Source: an uncultured Candidatus Saccharibacteria bacterium (GTDB lineage: Bacteria; Patescibacteriota; Saccharimonadia; Saccharimonadales; Saccharimonadaceae). From it: 27,162 nucleotides of DNA. The position numbers and the translations under genes were made by a program. Below, in pieces: positions 7,764 to 16,311 of the stretch (positions are counted from its first letter, which is position 1; every line of letters begins with the position of its first letter). The notes beneath the pieces are model-generated. The model was not told where the DNA came from. It ran no database searches and saw only the letters and a list, made by a program, of their open reading frames with translations. The stretch covers positions 1 to 27,162 of the forward strand of contig CALHQH010000001.1 of the NCBI GenBank assembly GCA_938036625.1, in the 5' to 3' direction.

Positions 7764-7792
7764 TTGACACATCACCTCTGTTGTGGTAGGAT
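7764..7792 (+). promoter_or_regulatory. Promoter of the 7833-10535 operon
   Basis: A perfect TTGACA (7764-7769), a 17-base spacer and TAGGAT (7787-7792). The inferred mRNA start is near 7799. This excludes the in-frame TTG at 7764 as a start codon, because it is part of the -35 box. Confidence 0.8.
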
Positions 7793-7832
7793 GTGGGCAG
7801 AATATATAAGGAAAGAAATTAGGACGGGTAGT

Positions 7833-10181
7833 ATGGCACAGAGATATGAGTATAGTGTATCGCTCGCAGAAGATGCTAAGCTGCAACTTGAGTCACCAAG
7901 TGGCGACACACTTCCTGTTGAAAGAACTAAAAAACCAGCAAAAAAAGATCAACATACCATGCATGACAGCGTTATACTGTTGCCGATCGATGAGACGATC
8001 AAAAATATGACGCATGGAACATTTGAGTATTCACAGTCATCGAAGCAAGAAACAGGTCCTTCTCGACTGAAGAGTTTCTATGATCGTCAAAGCGATCGGA
8101 TAGTCGAGTCTCTAGATAGGCGTAGGAGAGAGATAAAAGGATTACAAATAATAGAGCAAGATGATATTGAAAAAGGCAAGCTCTCTAAGGCGTATGAGCA
8201 CGCAAAGATTCAAAGGCGCAAACAGGCTATTAATCATTTTGTAGCCTCTGTAGCAGCGCCAGTCTTTGCTTTTGACATGGCAACAAAGATTCCTCGACCA
8301 ATAGATCCAAGAGAGTTAGAGAAAGAACAGAAACGCCATACGCTCACTCTTCCTGAGGCTGTGATACCAGAAACAAAAGATCTTGCAGTGGAGATACCGA
8401 ATATAATACTTACTACAGAGAGCAGAAAGCAGGAAGTATTATCTGCAGAATCAGAGGAGCTGACTGTGCAAGCACAAGAAGCAGCTTCTGTTCTACCAGC
8501 GGTAGAAAATCCTGCACGAAATAAAGCCGAAGCACAGCAAAACCAACTATCAACTCCTGAGCAAACACCACCAGCTGAGCAAGAGCAATATACTGGCGAG
8601 GAAGCAACTCTTGCTCGCCTACAAACAGAAATTACAGCACTGACTGACGAGAAGGTTCAGGAGATTAACACAGCAGAGTCGACTACAGACGCGGCATTTG
8701 CCAAGGGTATGGCAGATATTGCGGTGCAGAGCAAAATTGCGCATGAGGTAATCTTGCCATATTCGGCGGAGGGGATTGCCCGGCTGGAGACGATGCGCAG
8801 CAACGCACTTGCTACCTTGCAGCAAGCCCTCGACGCACGCAACCAAGGCGCACAGCCTGCCGCTACTCCAAGCCAAGAACTAGCCCCAAGCGGAGCTCAG
8901 GCAGAGCTTGCTCCCGCACCAGTCTCGACGAGTGAGCAAACGCCACAACCAACCGGCTTCGAAGCGCAGGTGAGCGAGCTAACGGACCGTACTGCCCAGG
9001 AGATTATGGCGAGCCACTCAACTATGGATGCGATCCGCATGAAGGGTGAGGCGGCAAGCGCAGTGCTGAGCATGACGGCGCGTGAGCTGATGCAGCTACA
9101 CCTCTCGCACGAAGATGCAGCGCAGCTCAAAGACACGCGCGACCGGGCACTCGCAGCACTCCAGGCAGCACTTGACGTGCGGCTGGAGTCGCCAGACTCT
9201 CACCAAGCCACCTCTGTAGCGACAGAGGGCCAGCCTCTCGCAGAAGCAGCACAAGCCCCCGAAGCAACCACAACAGAGCCAACACACGAGGAAGTTGATG
9301 GCAGTGTTGAGGAGAATCGCGCAGCAGCTATTAAAGCGGCTACAGAAGTAGAGGGGGAGAAAAAAGACCGATTGATACATCGGGCACAGACTGCTCTGCA
9401 TATGGCCCAAAAAGCAATATGGGCTGTGAAAGATTGGTTTAGCCAGAAAGTGCCAGATCCAAAACCAACGCCCAACCTTCCTCTCAAAGACCATTCCTTT
9501 ACCAAAGCGTCTAATGGTGAAGCGCAAGAACAACCAGTAGCAGTTGATACCGAGGCCCAAGCTACTCAGCCGCACACGCCATCACAAGAGAGGCCAGTTG
9601 CTAATACAGGAGATCCCTTTGCACTTGCACGGGCAGCAGGGGTTCTTAGGGGGAATAGCGACCCTGGTGAACCAGTCGTGACGAGCCACGATGAAGCTGC
9701 TCATCGTGGTGAAGGCGAGCCAGAAGCTGAGCTAGCTGAGGTTATCAATTTCCCAGCTGGTGCAGAGCAGCCTCCCGCTAACGATGAAGCACCCACCGAA
9801 GAACTCGAAACTGTCGCCGAGGCAATCAACACGCAAGAGGATGCCCCGCTTTCGCGCGATGAAATGCGCCAGATGGAGCAAATAGCAAGAAGCAAGATAC
9901 AGCTTGGTGAATATGATTTGTGGGCAGAGATGAGAAAGGCTGACCTCAATGGTGTAGAGGTAGATATTGACGGGCTCATCAAAAACACCCGCACAGCGAT
10001 ACAGCAAAATGTGCGAGGCTGGCTCCAAGAAGAAGGCCGGCAGCACCAAGCAAGCGGTCTATACCTGAGCACGCTAGAAGCACGAACAATGGAAAGTGCG
10101 GATAGCGCCCTTGAGTCGATTAAACAGGCGTATCTCAAAGCCAAGCAAGCACGAGAGAGCCGACAGGATAGCGCAGCCTAG
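7833..10181 (+). CDS. Large unrecognised acidic helical protein with an internal repeat
   Basis: A 782-residue, Glu/Ala/Gln-rich protein without a signal peptide or clear membrane segment. Start ATG 7833 follows AGGACGG and lies 34 bases after the inferred mRNA start. Residues about 1-250 are Lys/Glu-rich with basic helices (SLDRRRREIKGLQ, RRKQAINHF). Two related blocks of about 78 residues follow, at 256-336 and 376-452. They share a pattern of (LTD)xxxxEI...(ST)xDAxxxKGxAxxAV...LxxxxxxALAxLQxALDxR. A Pro/Glu/Ala-rich linker leads to a helical C-terminal domain (about 675-782). No family is recognised; coiled-coil scaffold is a guess. The N-terminal third is A-rich at DNA level and the repeat part clearly richer in G+C, so the gene is mosaic. 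The DUF5663-like gene starts 12 bases downstream. Confidence 0.8.
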   Translation: MAQRYEYSVSLAEDAKLQLESPSGDTLPVERTKKPAKKDQHTMHDSVILLPIDETIKNMTHGTFEYSQSSKQETGPSRLKSFYDRQSDRIVESLDRRRREIKGLQIIEQDDIEKGKLSKAYEHAKIQRRKQAINHFVASVAAPVFAFDMATKIPRPIDPRELEKEQKRHTLTLPEAVIPETKDLAVEIPNIILTTESRKQEVLSAESEELTVQAQEAASVLPAVENPARNKAEAQQNQLSTPEQTPPAEQEQYTGEEATLARLQTEITALTDEKVQEINTAESTTDAAFAKGMADIAVQSKIAHEVILPYSAEGIARLETMRSNALATLQQALDARNQGAQPAATPSQELAPSGAQAELAPAPVSTSEQTPQPTGFEAQVSELTDRTAQEIMASHSTMDAIRMKGEAASAVLSMTARELMQLHLSHEDAAQLKDTRDRALAALQAALDVRLESPDSHQATSVATEGQPLAEAAQAPEATTTEPTHEEVDGSVEENRAAAIKAATEVEGEKKDRLIHRAQTALHMAQKAIWAVKDWFSQKVPDPKPTPNLPLKDHSFTKASNGEAQEQPVAVDTEAQATQPHTPSQERPVANTGDPFALARAAGVLRGNSDPGEPVVTSHDEAAHRGEGEPEAELAEVINFPAGAEQPPANDEAPTEELETVAEAINTQEDAPLSRDEMRQMEQIARSKIQLGEYDLWAEMRKADLNGVEVDIDGLIKNTRTAIQQNVRGWLQEEGRQHQASGLYLSTLEARTMESADSALESIKQAYLKAKQARESRQDSAA

Positions 10182-10193
10182 CGGTAGAAAATC

Positions 10194-10535
10194 ATGAGTG
10201 CAGCACCCCTCCCAATAGATGACGACAACCCCTTTTCATCTCTCATCACCCAACACGATCTCGATCGCCTTGGGATTACAACGCGCGACTCGGCAGCGCT
10301 GCTGCGGGAGGTGAATAACACGCTCTACGAGCGGGTGGGGCTGGAGGTCATTAGCCGCTTGTCGGACGATGACCTTGATGAGCTAATGCGCCGCCAGGAG
10401 ACGGACGATGGCGCAGCGCTATTTGCCTGGCTATCGCAGCGGGTTGCGCACCTCGACGAGATCCTGAGCGACGAGCGCACCCTCATCCTCGGCGACTTGG
10501 CCAAAAAGGCTGATGAGCTGAGCGATGCAGCGTGA
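10194..10535 (+). CDS. Small acidic DUF5663-like protein
   Basis: A 113-residue acidic protein. The pattern LDRLGITTRDSAALLREVNNTL, then ERVGLEVISRLSDDDLDEL, then ALFAWL near residues 23-80 fits what I recall of DUF5663, a small helical family of unknown function seen mainly in CPR bacteria. The related protein at 11419 shows the same order of motifs. The gene begins 12 bases after the large helical protein, probably as the second gene of that operon; no separate promoter is seen. It ends SDAA, and the upstream neighbour ends DSAA. The role is unknown. Confidence 0.78.
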   Translation: MSAAPLPIDDDNPFSSLITQHDLDRLGITTRDSAALLREVNNTLYERVGLEVISRLSDDDLDELMRRQETDDGAALFAWLSQRVAHLDEILSDERTLILGDLAKKADELSDAA

Positions 10536-10608
10536 GTATTGTGTGCAGCCGCATAGCGTAAAATGGAAGATCCCTTCGTAATAAATACAACGAATAGCTA
10601 AACTGATA

Positions 10609-10617
10609 TGATATAAT
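10609..10617 (+). promoter_or_regulatory. Extended -10 promoter of the HAD gene (leaderless)
   Basis: TGATATAAT (10609-10617) is an extended -10 box. Six bases separate it from ATG 10624, where transcription should begin, and no ribosome binding site fits. Only a weak -35 is seen. Confidence 0.65.
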
Positions 10618-10623
10618 CCTAGT

Positions 10624-11313
10624 ATGGAATATGCAACACGACCAGATAGTGGTAATCGGCTAGTTATCGCGATAGACTGCGATGAAGTAATTGTCGAGAC
10701 AGTGGGACCGATCTTGCGCCACTATAACAAGCAATATGGGGCAGACTTACCCGCGCCGCTTGAACCAAAGCATTATTATAATGGCACGCCATATGACTGG
10801 GGAGTGGCTAACGACCCTCAAGAAGGAGCACGACGCGTCGAGGCGTATACTCAGTCTGATGAGTTTGCAGCTCTCACACCAGAGGAGACAGCAGTAGCGG
10901 CAATTCGCCGCTTGGCAGCACAGCACAGTATCCATATCGTTACTGGCCGGCGCGAAGATCAGTTGGCGGCGACCACACAGCAGATGGTCGATACCTACCT
11001 TCCTGGCTGTATCGACGGTATTCACTACACCAGTTATTTTAACGAGCAGCAGCGGCAAGATAAAAGCGTTATCTGTGAACGTATTGGTGCGAATGTGCTG
11101 ATTGATGACCACGCGAAGCATCTCAATACCATTCTTGCGATGAATGACGAATGCCCAGCCCCTGCGATGCGCCGCATTGTGCACACCATTCTCTTTGGTG
11201 AATATCCGTGGCAGCCATGCCCAGACGAGCGTGATAGCCGTATCATCAGCTGCCCCACCTGGCCAGCTGTTGAGCGCACAATAGCGCAAATCACTCAGGA
11301 TGAGGCGGTGTAA
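10624..11313 (+). CDS. HAD-superfamily phosphatase, 5'-nucleotidase-like
   Basis: A 229-residue soluble protein with the haloacid dehalogenase motifs: IAIDCDEVI with nucleophile Asp18 and acid/base Asp20, IVTGR at 105-109 (motif II) and LIDDH at 159-163 (motif IV Asp pair for Mg2+). The helical cap between motif I and II holds PYDWG. The overall arrangement resembles the 5'(3')-deoxyribonucleotidase (NT5C) group and related uncharacterised HAD proteins, so nucleotide dephosphorylation is a reasonable guess; the substrate is not proven. ATG 10624 is placed directly at the predicted transcription start, so the mRNA is probably leaderless. An inverted repeat GCGGTGT/ACACCGC (11305-11332) overlaps the stop but lacks a T run. 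Confidence 0.82.
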   Translation: MEYATRPDSGNRLVIAIDCDEVIVETVGPILRHYNKQYGADLPAPLEPKHYYNGTPYDWGVANDPQEGARRVEAYTQSDEFAALTPEETAVAAIRRLAAQHSIHIVTGRREDQLAATTQQMVDTYLPGCIDGIHYTSYFNEQQRQDKSVICERIGANVLIDDHAKHLNTILAMNDECPAPAMRRIVHTILFGEYPWQPCPDERDSRIISCPTWPAVERTIAQITQDEAV

Positions 11314-11365
11314 CAGAGGTCAATCACACCGCTGAGGGAAATTACACCATATTTTGCCATTTTTA

Positions 11366-11395
11366 TTGTATGAGGGGCAGATTGTTTGGTATACT
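11366..11395 (+). promoter_or_regulatory. Promoter of the second DUF5663-like gene
   Basis: TTGTAT (11366-11371), an 18-base spacer and TATACT (11390-11395). The predicted mRNA start, near 11402, coincides with the AGGAGG at 11402-11407, so the ribosome binding site is at the very 5' end of the message. Confidence 0.6.
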
Positions 11396-11418
11396 AGGGG
11401 CAGGAGGAATTGAAAGAA

Positions 11419-11958
11419 ATGATTCTAGATGATGATTTTTTGCAAGAAATTGGTGTAGCAGACTGGCCGTTAGAGGTGCAGCAACGGTTTCGCGAAGGTT
11501 ATGTAAATGTTCTACAGCTGTGTGTTGGAACGATCCTGAGTGATGGCTTAAGCGAAGCGCAACTAAGAGAATTTGAGACGTTGATGGAGGATGACGCTGC
11601 TGCTATCACTGCATGGATTGACGACCACGCACTAGATTATGAGAATGATGAAGATTATCACAAGGCGCGAAGGAAACAAGAGAGAGAGGCTCGACAAGAA
11701 GGCAAAGAAGTTAGTCAGTTAGCAATCTTCTCTGAGTATGTACAAGGTAAATGGTTAAAGAAAAATCGACCAGATTACGAAAATGTCGTTACGCGGACTG
11801 CTGAGAACCTTAAGAAGTTAGCGGCTCAAGACCCAGAAAAATTCCTAACAAAAGAAGGTCTGACAAGTATATTTCAAAGTGTTGATGGTGTTAGCAGTGA
11901 TACACCAGACGAGCTTGAGGGTGGCCACCCCGACCCTGATGTAGCGCTTGCTGCGTAG
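11419..11958 (+). CDS. DUF5663-like acidic protein with ALAA tail
   Basis: A 179-residue acidic protein. Residues about 5-70 (FLQEIGVADWPLEVQQRF, then VNVLQLCVGTILSDGLSEAQL, DDAAAITAWI) follow the same motif order as the 113-residue protein at 10194, so both appear to share a DUF5663-like domain. A charged helical extension (KARRKQEREARQEGKE) and a flexible tail follow. It ends DPDVALAA, with the same last six residues as the KGG protein but different synonymous codons. ATG 11419 was chosen since AGGAGG at 11402 is 11 bases upstream; TTG 11410 is only two bases from that site. Function unknown. Confidence 0.75.
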   Translation: MILDDDFLQEIGVADWPLEVQQRFREGYVNVLQLCVGTILSDGLSEAQLREFETLMEDDAAAITAWIDDHALDYENDEDYHKARRKQEREARQEGKEVSQLAIFSEYVQGKWLKKNRPDYENVVTRTAENLKKLAAQDPEKFLTKEGLTSIFQSVDGVSSDTPDELEGGHPDPDVALAA

Positions 11959-11986
11959 TGATGGTGACGAAGTAAAAACACGTATG

Positions 11987-12006
11987 ACCCCTGTGGATGC
12001 AGGGGT
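11987..12006 (+). terminator. Probable terminator
   Basis: ACCCCTG pairs with CAGGGGT around TGGATG, followed by an AT-rich stretch. The core repeats that of the hairpin at 4387-4411. Confidence 0.65.
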
Positions 12007-12047
12007 TATATTATGCAGAATCTGAATTATGAAACCTTGACCTTTTT

Positions 12048-12190
12048 CTCACGCTCACCCTCCCAACTCCCTCCTCTGGAACACTGTAAGGGTCGACATT
12101 CGCTGGATGTCGACCTCTTGCGTTGGGCTGAAAACCGGTCATTACGACCGGTTTTCACACTCCATCGGATGAAGTGTGGGAGAGTGAGCT
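12048..12190 (+). repeat. Structured repeat element, left copy (inverted relative to 22486-22632)
   Basis: A 143-bp element whose reverse complement recurs at 22486-22632 with most positions identical. Ends are imperfect inverted repeats (GCTCACCCTCCCA / TGGGAGAGTGAGC). Inside are three foldbacks: GGTCGACAT (12091-12099) with ATGTCGACC (12107-12115); a perfect palindrome GAAAACCGGTC-ATTAC-GACCGGTTTTC (12130-12156); and ACACT...AGTGT around 12157-12178. It lies between the convergent 11419 gene and pilC. The A/T-flanked palindrome would end transcription from both sides. It looks like a MITE-like or intergenic repeat, but no transposase is seen. Confidence 0.85.
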
Positions 12191-12232
12191 AGCACAGAGA
12201 AAACGAAGTATTCGATATTCTGGCTACAAGCA

Positions 12233-13441
12233 CTACGTCAGCTGCCCTACCAAGCTATATATCGGGAAGAGAATGGCCGCCACCATGCCGCCAGCCACAA
12301 TGGCGAGGACGACCATCAGCACGGGCTCGATGGCGGTGGAGATGTTGCGGATCTCTTCGTCTAGCTCGTCTTCGTAGACCTGGGCAGTCTTACCCATCAT
12401 TTCGTCGATCTTGCCCGACTGCTCACCAATCTTGATCATCTGCGGCACCATTGGCAAAATATAATCCTCACGGCTCAGCGAGACAGACAGTGCTCGCCCA
12501 CCCTTGACCTTCTCGGCAGTCCGGCGGATGGAAGCCTCGATAATCGTATTATTGACCCCTGTTGCGGTGATGTCGAGCATGTCGAGCATCGGCACACCGG
12601 TCGCAAGCAGCGTCTGGCCAGTACGGGTAAAGCGCGCCATGTAGAGCTTGCGAAACATACTACCAACGAAGGGCATATTAAGCTTAAGTGTGTCGAAGGT
12701 ACGCGTGCCGGGGCCTGTCTTGGCGTATTGGCGGGTGAAGTAAATGGCACCCACCAGCAAAATCAGCTCCGCCCACCAAAAGCTTGCAGTAAACTTCGCC
12801 ACAGCGATCAACGCCGCAGTGAGGAATGGCAGCGTCTTGTGCATGTCGCTATATAGCTTCTCCACCTGCGGCACCACCACGAGCAGCATAAAGAGCATCA
12901 CTCCCATGATCACCGCCAGGACGATGGCGGGGTACGTCATAGCACCGCGAATCTTGCTCACCATGGCGGCGTCCTTTTCTTGCTGGGAGGCAACCCGCTT
13001 GAGCGCTTGGTCGAGCGTACCAGAGGCCTCACCAGCGGTGACGAGCGAGAGGTAGATTTTGTCGAAGATCTCGGGGTGTTTGCCAAAGGAGTCCGACAGC
13101 TGCCGGCCACCCTCAACATCGGCAATGATCTCTTGGATGATCTCTTGCAGCTTCTTGTTCTCTGTCTGCTCAAGCACCGTACGAAGGCTCTGCGACAGAG
13201 GTAGTCCTGCACCAATCAGCGTCGCCAGCTGGCGCGTAAAGACCACCTTGTCTTTGGTCGTCACGCGGCGCGTCAGGCTGCCAAAGAGCCCACCGCTCTC
13301 ATCGACTTCTTTGATGTCGAGCGGAACGAAGCCTTGCTCAGTCAAAACGCGCGCCGCCGCCATCTCAGACTCGGCCTGGACGATAGATTTGATGATGGTG
13401 TCGGTCGCTTTGTCGCGTGCTTCGTAGTTGAACTTTCGCAT
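12233..13441 (-). CDS. pilC: Type IV pilus inner-membrane platform protein PilC
   Basis: A 402-residue polytopic membrane protein of the GspF/PilC family, with two tandem T2SSF domains (about residues 65-190 and 270-390), each with cytoplasmic helices and membrane segments. The membrane segments are AMTYPAIVLAVIMGVMLFML, a second hydrophobic pair near 205-235, and the C-terminal VLMVVLAIVAGGMVAAILF. PilC is the rotor-like platform to which the motors PilB and PilT couple to add or remove pilin subunits. The N-terminus (MRKFNYEARD) is typical. It is last in the operon, three bases after pilT, with GAGG inside the pilT stop region as ribosome binding site. Confidence 0.95.
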   Translation of the reverse strand: MRKFNYEARDKATDTIIKSIVQAESEMAAARVLTEQGFVPLDIKEVDESGGLFGSLTRRVTTKDKVVFTRQLATLIGAGLPLSQSLRTVLEQTENKKLQEIIQEIIADVEGGRQLSDSFGKHPEIFDKIYLSLVTAGEASGTLDQALKRVASQQEKDAAMVSKIRGAMTYPAIVLAVIMGVMLFMLLVVVPQVEKLYSDMHKTLPFLTAALIAVAKFTASFWWAELILLVGAIYFTRQYAKTGPGTRTFDTLKLNMPFVGSMFRKLYMARFTRTGQTLLATGVPMLDMLDITATGVNNTIIEASIRRTAEKVKGGRALSVSLSREDYILPMVPQMIKIGEQSGKIDEMMGKTAQVYEDELDEEIRNISTAIEPVLMVVLAIVAGGMVAAILFPIYSLVGQLT

Positions 13442-13444
13442 CGA

Positions 13445-14515
13445 TTATCCTCTCATTAAGCGCTCGAATTCGGTGAGGTCAACCGCAAACTCGCGGGCGC
13501 TATCATATGTCACGGTGCCACTCTGGACGAGGCTCACCAGTGTGCGATCCATCGTCTGCATACCTTGGTCTGCTCCAGTCTGGATGATGGCATCAAGCTG
13601 GTGACTCTTGCCCTCGCGGATGACGTTACGCACCGCTGGGTTGGCTACCAAGACCTCAGCGGCCACCACTCGCCCACCACCGATGGCTGGCACGAGGCGC
13701 TGGCTACAGATTGCCATCAAGATATTGGCCAGCTGAGCCCGAATCTGTGGCTGCTGGTGCGGCGGGAAGACGTCGATCATGCGGTCGATACTCTGTGCTG
13801 CACTATTGGTGTGCAAGGTAGCAAACACCAAGTGGCCTGTCTCGGCAATGGTGATAGCAGCACTAATCGTCTCGAGATCGCGCATCTCACCAATCAGCAC
13901 GACATCTGGGTCTTGGCGTAGGCTGGAACGCAGCGCGGCGCTAAAGGAGTAGGTATCATAGTGCACTTCGCGCTGCACAACCACCGAGCGCTTACTCTTG
14001 TGAGTGAACTCAATCGGGTCTTCGATGGTGATGATGTGGTGCGACTTCTCAGTGTTGATCTTATCAATCAAAGCAGCTAGTGTGGTCGACTTACCACTAC
14101 CAGTTGGCCCCGTCACCAGCACCAGGCCGCGCGGGAAGTCAGCAAAGGTCATAACGACGGGCGGCATACCGAGCTCGGTCACAGACTTGATTTCGTTCGG
14201 GATCAAACGCAGCGCGGCCGCCAAGTTGCCCCGCTCATGAAAGGCATTCACCCGGAAGCGCCCAAGATTACCAAAGGCAAAGCTAAAGTCGAACTCTTTG
14301 TCCTTCATCAGCACCTGCTGCTGGTCTTGGTCGAGAATGGCAAAGACAAGCCGCTCCACCTGCGCTTCGTCCAGTGGGCCAAAGCCCGCCACAGGGGTCA
14401 GCGCGCCATCGATGCGCAGCATGGGGGGTAGCCCCACCTGAATGTGCAAGTCTGAGGCGCGGCGGCGCACCACATCCTCGAGCAGGACTTCTATGCGTAA
14501 TTCTCTATTTTCCAT
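13445..14515 (-). CDS. pilT: Type IV pilus retraction ATPase PilT
   Basis: A 356-residue hexameric ATPase that drives pilus retraction and so twitching, DNA uptake or host-cell attachment. Motifs: N-terminal PAS-like domain (ASDLHIQVG...PMLRIDG), Walker A GPTGSGKST at 135-143, Asp box ITIEDPIEF, Walker B DVVLIGEMRD near 202-211, His box (TGHLVFATLHT) and the PilT-specific AVRNVIRE at about 293-300, which matches the AIRNLIRE retraction motif. Length is normal. RBS AAGGAACC precedes ATG 14515. The gap to pilB is 20 bases. Confidence 0.96.
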   Translation of the reverse strand: MENRELRIEVLLEDVVRRRASDLHIQVGLPPMLRIDGALTPVAGFGPLDEAQVERLVFAILDQDQQQVLMKDKEFDFSFAFGNLGRFRVNAFHERGNLAAALRLIPNEIKSVTELGMPPVVMTFADFPRGLVLVTGPTGSGKSTTLAALIDKINTEKSHHIITIEDPIEFTHKSKRSVVVQREVHYDTYSFSAALRSSLRQDPDVVLIGEMRDLETISAAITIAETGHLVFATLHTNSAAQSIDRMIDVFPPHQQPQIRAQLANILMAICSQRLVPAIGGGRVVAAEVLVANPAVRNVIREGKSHQLDAIIQTGADQGMQTMDRTLVSLVQSGTVTYDSAREFAVDLTEFERLMRG

Positions 14516-14535
14516 GGTTGTTGTTGGTTCCTTTC

Positions 14536-16299
14536 TTATGCTATGTCTGATGTGACACGGTTGACTTCCTCCAGGGTGGTAATCCCTTGCAGCGCCTTGA
14601 GGTAGCCATCTTGGCGCATCGTGATCATCCCTTGCTCGATGGCTTTCTTCTGGATCTCGGTACTCGACGCTCGGGCGGTAATGAGCTGCTGGATCTCCTC
14701 TGTCACTTCCATCACCTCAAAGAGCCCAGCTCGGCCGCTGTAGCCCCGTGGTGTGTTTGCCGTGTCGCGCCCCCGCACCAGGCGGTAGGATTTTTGGCCA
14801 GCTAGCGGCAAGTCACTATAGCCAAGGTCGGCCGAGATTTTGGCCGCCTCTGCCTTGGTCTTGGGCAAGAGATGCCCGACAGTGCTGAGGATCATCTCTG
14901 TCTCAAGCGGGTTAGACCAATAATTCTCGTGCTGGGGCCCAATGCGGCGCACCAGACGCTGGCCAATGATGGTATTAACGGTGCTAGCAATGAGGAATGG
15001 CTCGATATGCATATCGAGCAAGCGCGGCAACACCCCCGCTGCCGAGTTGGTGTGGAGCGTACTAAAGACAAGGTGGCCTGTCAGTGCTGCCTGAACGGCG
15101 AGGTTGGCCGTCTCGTTGTCGCGGATTTCCCCCACCATCACCACATCAGGGTCTTGGCGGAGAATACTGCGCAGACCATTAGCAAAGGTAAGACCAACGT
15201 CACTATTAACCTGGATTTGGTTGACTCCCTCCATTTTGTACTCCACCGGGTCTTCGAGTGTGACGATGTTGATGGTATCGTCCTTAATTTCTTTAATCAG
15301 TGCATAGAGGCTGGTCGACTTACCACTACCGGTCGGGCCACTGGTGAGGATCATCCCATTGGGGCGGTGGATCCCCTGGCGAATAAGCCGAAGGGCACGC
15401 CCAGCATAGCCCATCTGCTCAAGCTCGAAGGATGTGCCAGTCTTGTCTAGCAAGCGGATCACCACCTGCTCACCCCACACCACTGGGCTAATAGCAATAC
15501 GGAGGTCAACCTCCTTATCTGCCACCTTAACGGCAAACTGCCCATCCTGTGGAATACGGTGCTCATCGATCTTCAGCTCAGACAGGATCTTGATCCGGCT
15601 CACCAGTGCTGGCTCGATGCTCTTGGGCAGCTGCATGACTTCGCGCAGCACGCCATCGACACGGCAGCGGATCTTGAGCGACTTCTCCAGCGGCTCAATG
15701 TGGATATCGCTGGCGCGGCTCTTTACGGCGTATTCGAGAATGGTACTGAGAGCGCGGCTAATTGGCGAATCTTGGACGATCGTCTTGATATCGCCCCGCG
15801 CTTCGGCCGCTGCCTCGGCCTGCGATACTTGGGCGGCCACGTTCACGCTACTGAGGTCGGTGCGGTACTGCTCCAGCACATGGCGCACTCCAGCCTCCGA
15901 CGCCATAAAGACCTTGAGCGGGCGCTGGACGCGATTGGCAAGGTAGTCGACCGCTTGGACGTTGTTGGCATCAATCATCGCCACTGCCAAGCGGTTCTGC
16001 ACCTCGGCCAGCGGCACTGCCATGAAGCGCTCGGCAATATCCGATGGCAAAAGCGTGAGGATGTCTTGGTCGACAATTGTATTAGTGAGATTGACATACG
16101 GCACACCAGATACATGGGCAATCGCCCGGGTAAGCAACTCGTTATCGATCGCCGACTCATCAGTCAGCACAGTCAGCAGCGGCCGGCCACTCTCGCGTGC
16201 CAGTTTAGTAGCATCATCAAGGCGCTGGCGCGTGATCAGCCCTTCGTCAACGAGGAGTGTGGTGAGTTTTTCTTGCATATCACTTGTCATCAGTGCCAC
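14536..16299 (-). CDS. pilB: Type IV pilus assembly ATPase PilB (GspE family)
   Basis: A 587-residue extension motor. It has an N-terminal GspE_N/MshEN-type domain (residues 8-150), then ASDIHIEPL, Walker A GPTGSGKST at about 319-327, Asp box TLEDPVEYK, Walker B DVVMVGEIRD near 383 and the His box TGHLVFSTLHT. The family normally has a tetracysteine zinc site after the His box (RxCxxC ... GCxxCxxTGYxGR). Here these positions read RIGPQHE and RDTANTPRGYSGR, so all four Cys are lost; the protein has a single Cys elsewhere. The GTG start (16297-16299) is preferred, because AGAGG lies six bases upstream and is too far from the next ATG. Confidence 0.95.
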   Translation of the reverse strand: MALMTSDMQEKLTTLLVDEGLITRQRLDDATKLARESGRPLLTVLTDESAIDNELLTRAIAHVSGVPYVNLTNTIVDQDILTLLPSDIAERFMAVPLAEVQNRLAVAMIDANNVQAVDYLANRVQRPLKVFMASEAGVRHVLEQYRTDLSSVNVAAQVSQAEAAAEARGDIKTIVQDSPISRALSTILEYAVKSRASDIHIEPLEKSLKIRCRVDGVLREVMQLPKSIEPALVSRIKILSELKIDEHRIPQDGQFAVKVADKEVDLRIAISPVVWGEQVVIRLLDKTGTSFELEQMGYAGRALRLIRQGIHRPNGMILTSGPTGSGKSTSLYALIKEIKDDTINIVTLEDPVEYKMEGVNQIQVNSDVGLTFANGLRSILRQDPDVVMVGEIRDNETANLAVQAALTGHLVFSTLHTNSAAGVLPRLLDMHIEPFLIASTVNTIIGQRLVRRIGPQHENYWSNPLETEMILSTVGHLLPKTKAEAAKISADLGYSDLPLAGQKSYRLVRGRDTANTPRGYSGRAGLFEVMEVTEEIQQLITARASSTEIQKKAIEQGMITMRQDGYLKALQGITTLEEVNRVTSDIA

Positions 16300-16311
16300 A
16301 CGCTACCTCTG

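Noticed and set aside
7764..7832. TTG start giving a 23-residue extension of the large helical protein
   Set aside because: The TTG is part of the TTGACA -35 box, so it is not transcribed from that promoter.
11305..11332. GCGGTGT/ACACCGC inverted repeat as terminator of the HAD gene
   Set aside because: It overlaps the stop codon and lacks a T run, so it is only mentioned in the gene entry.
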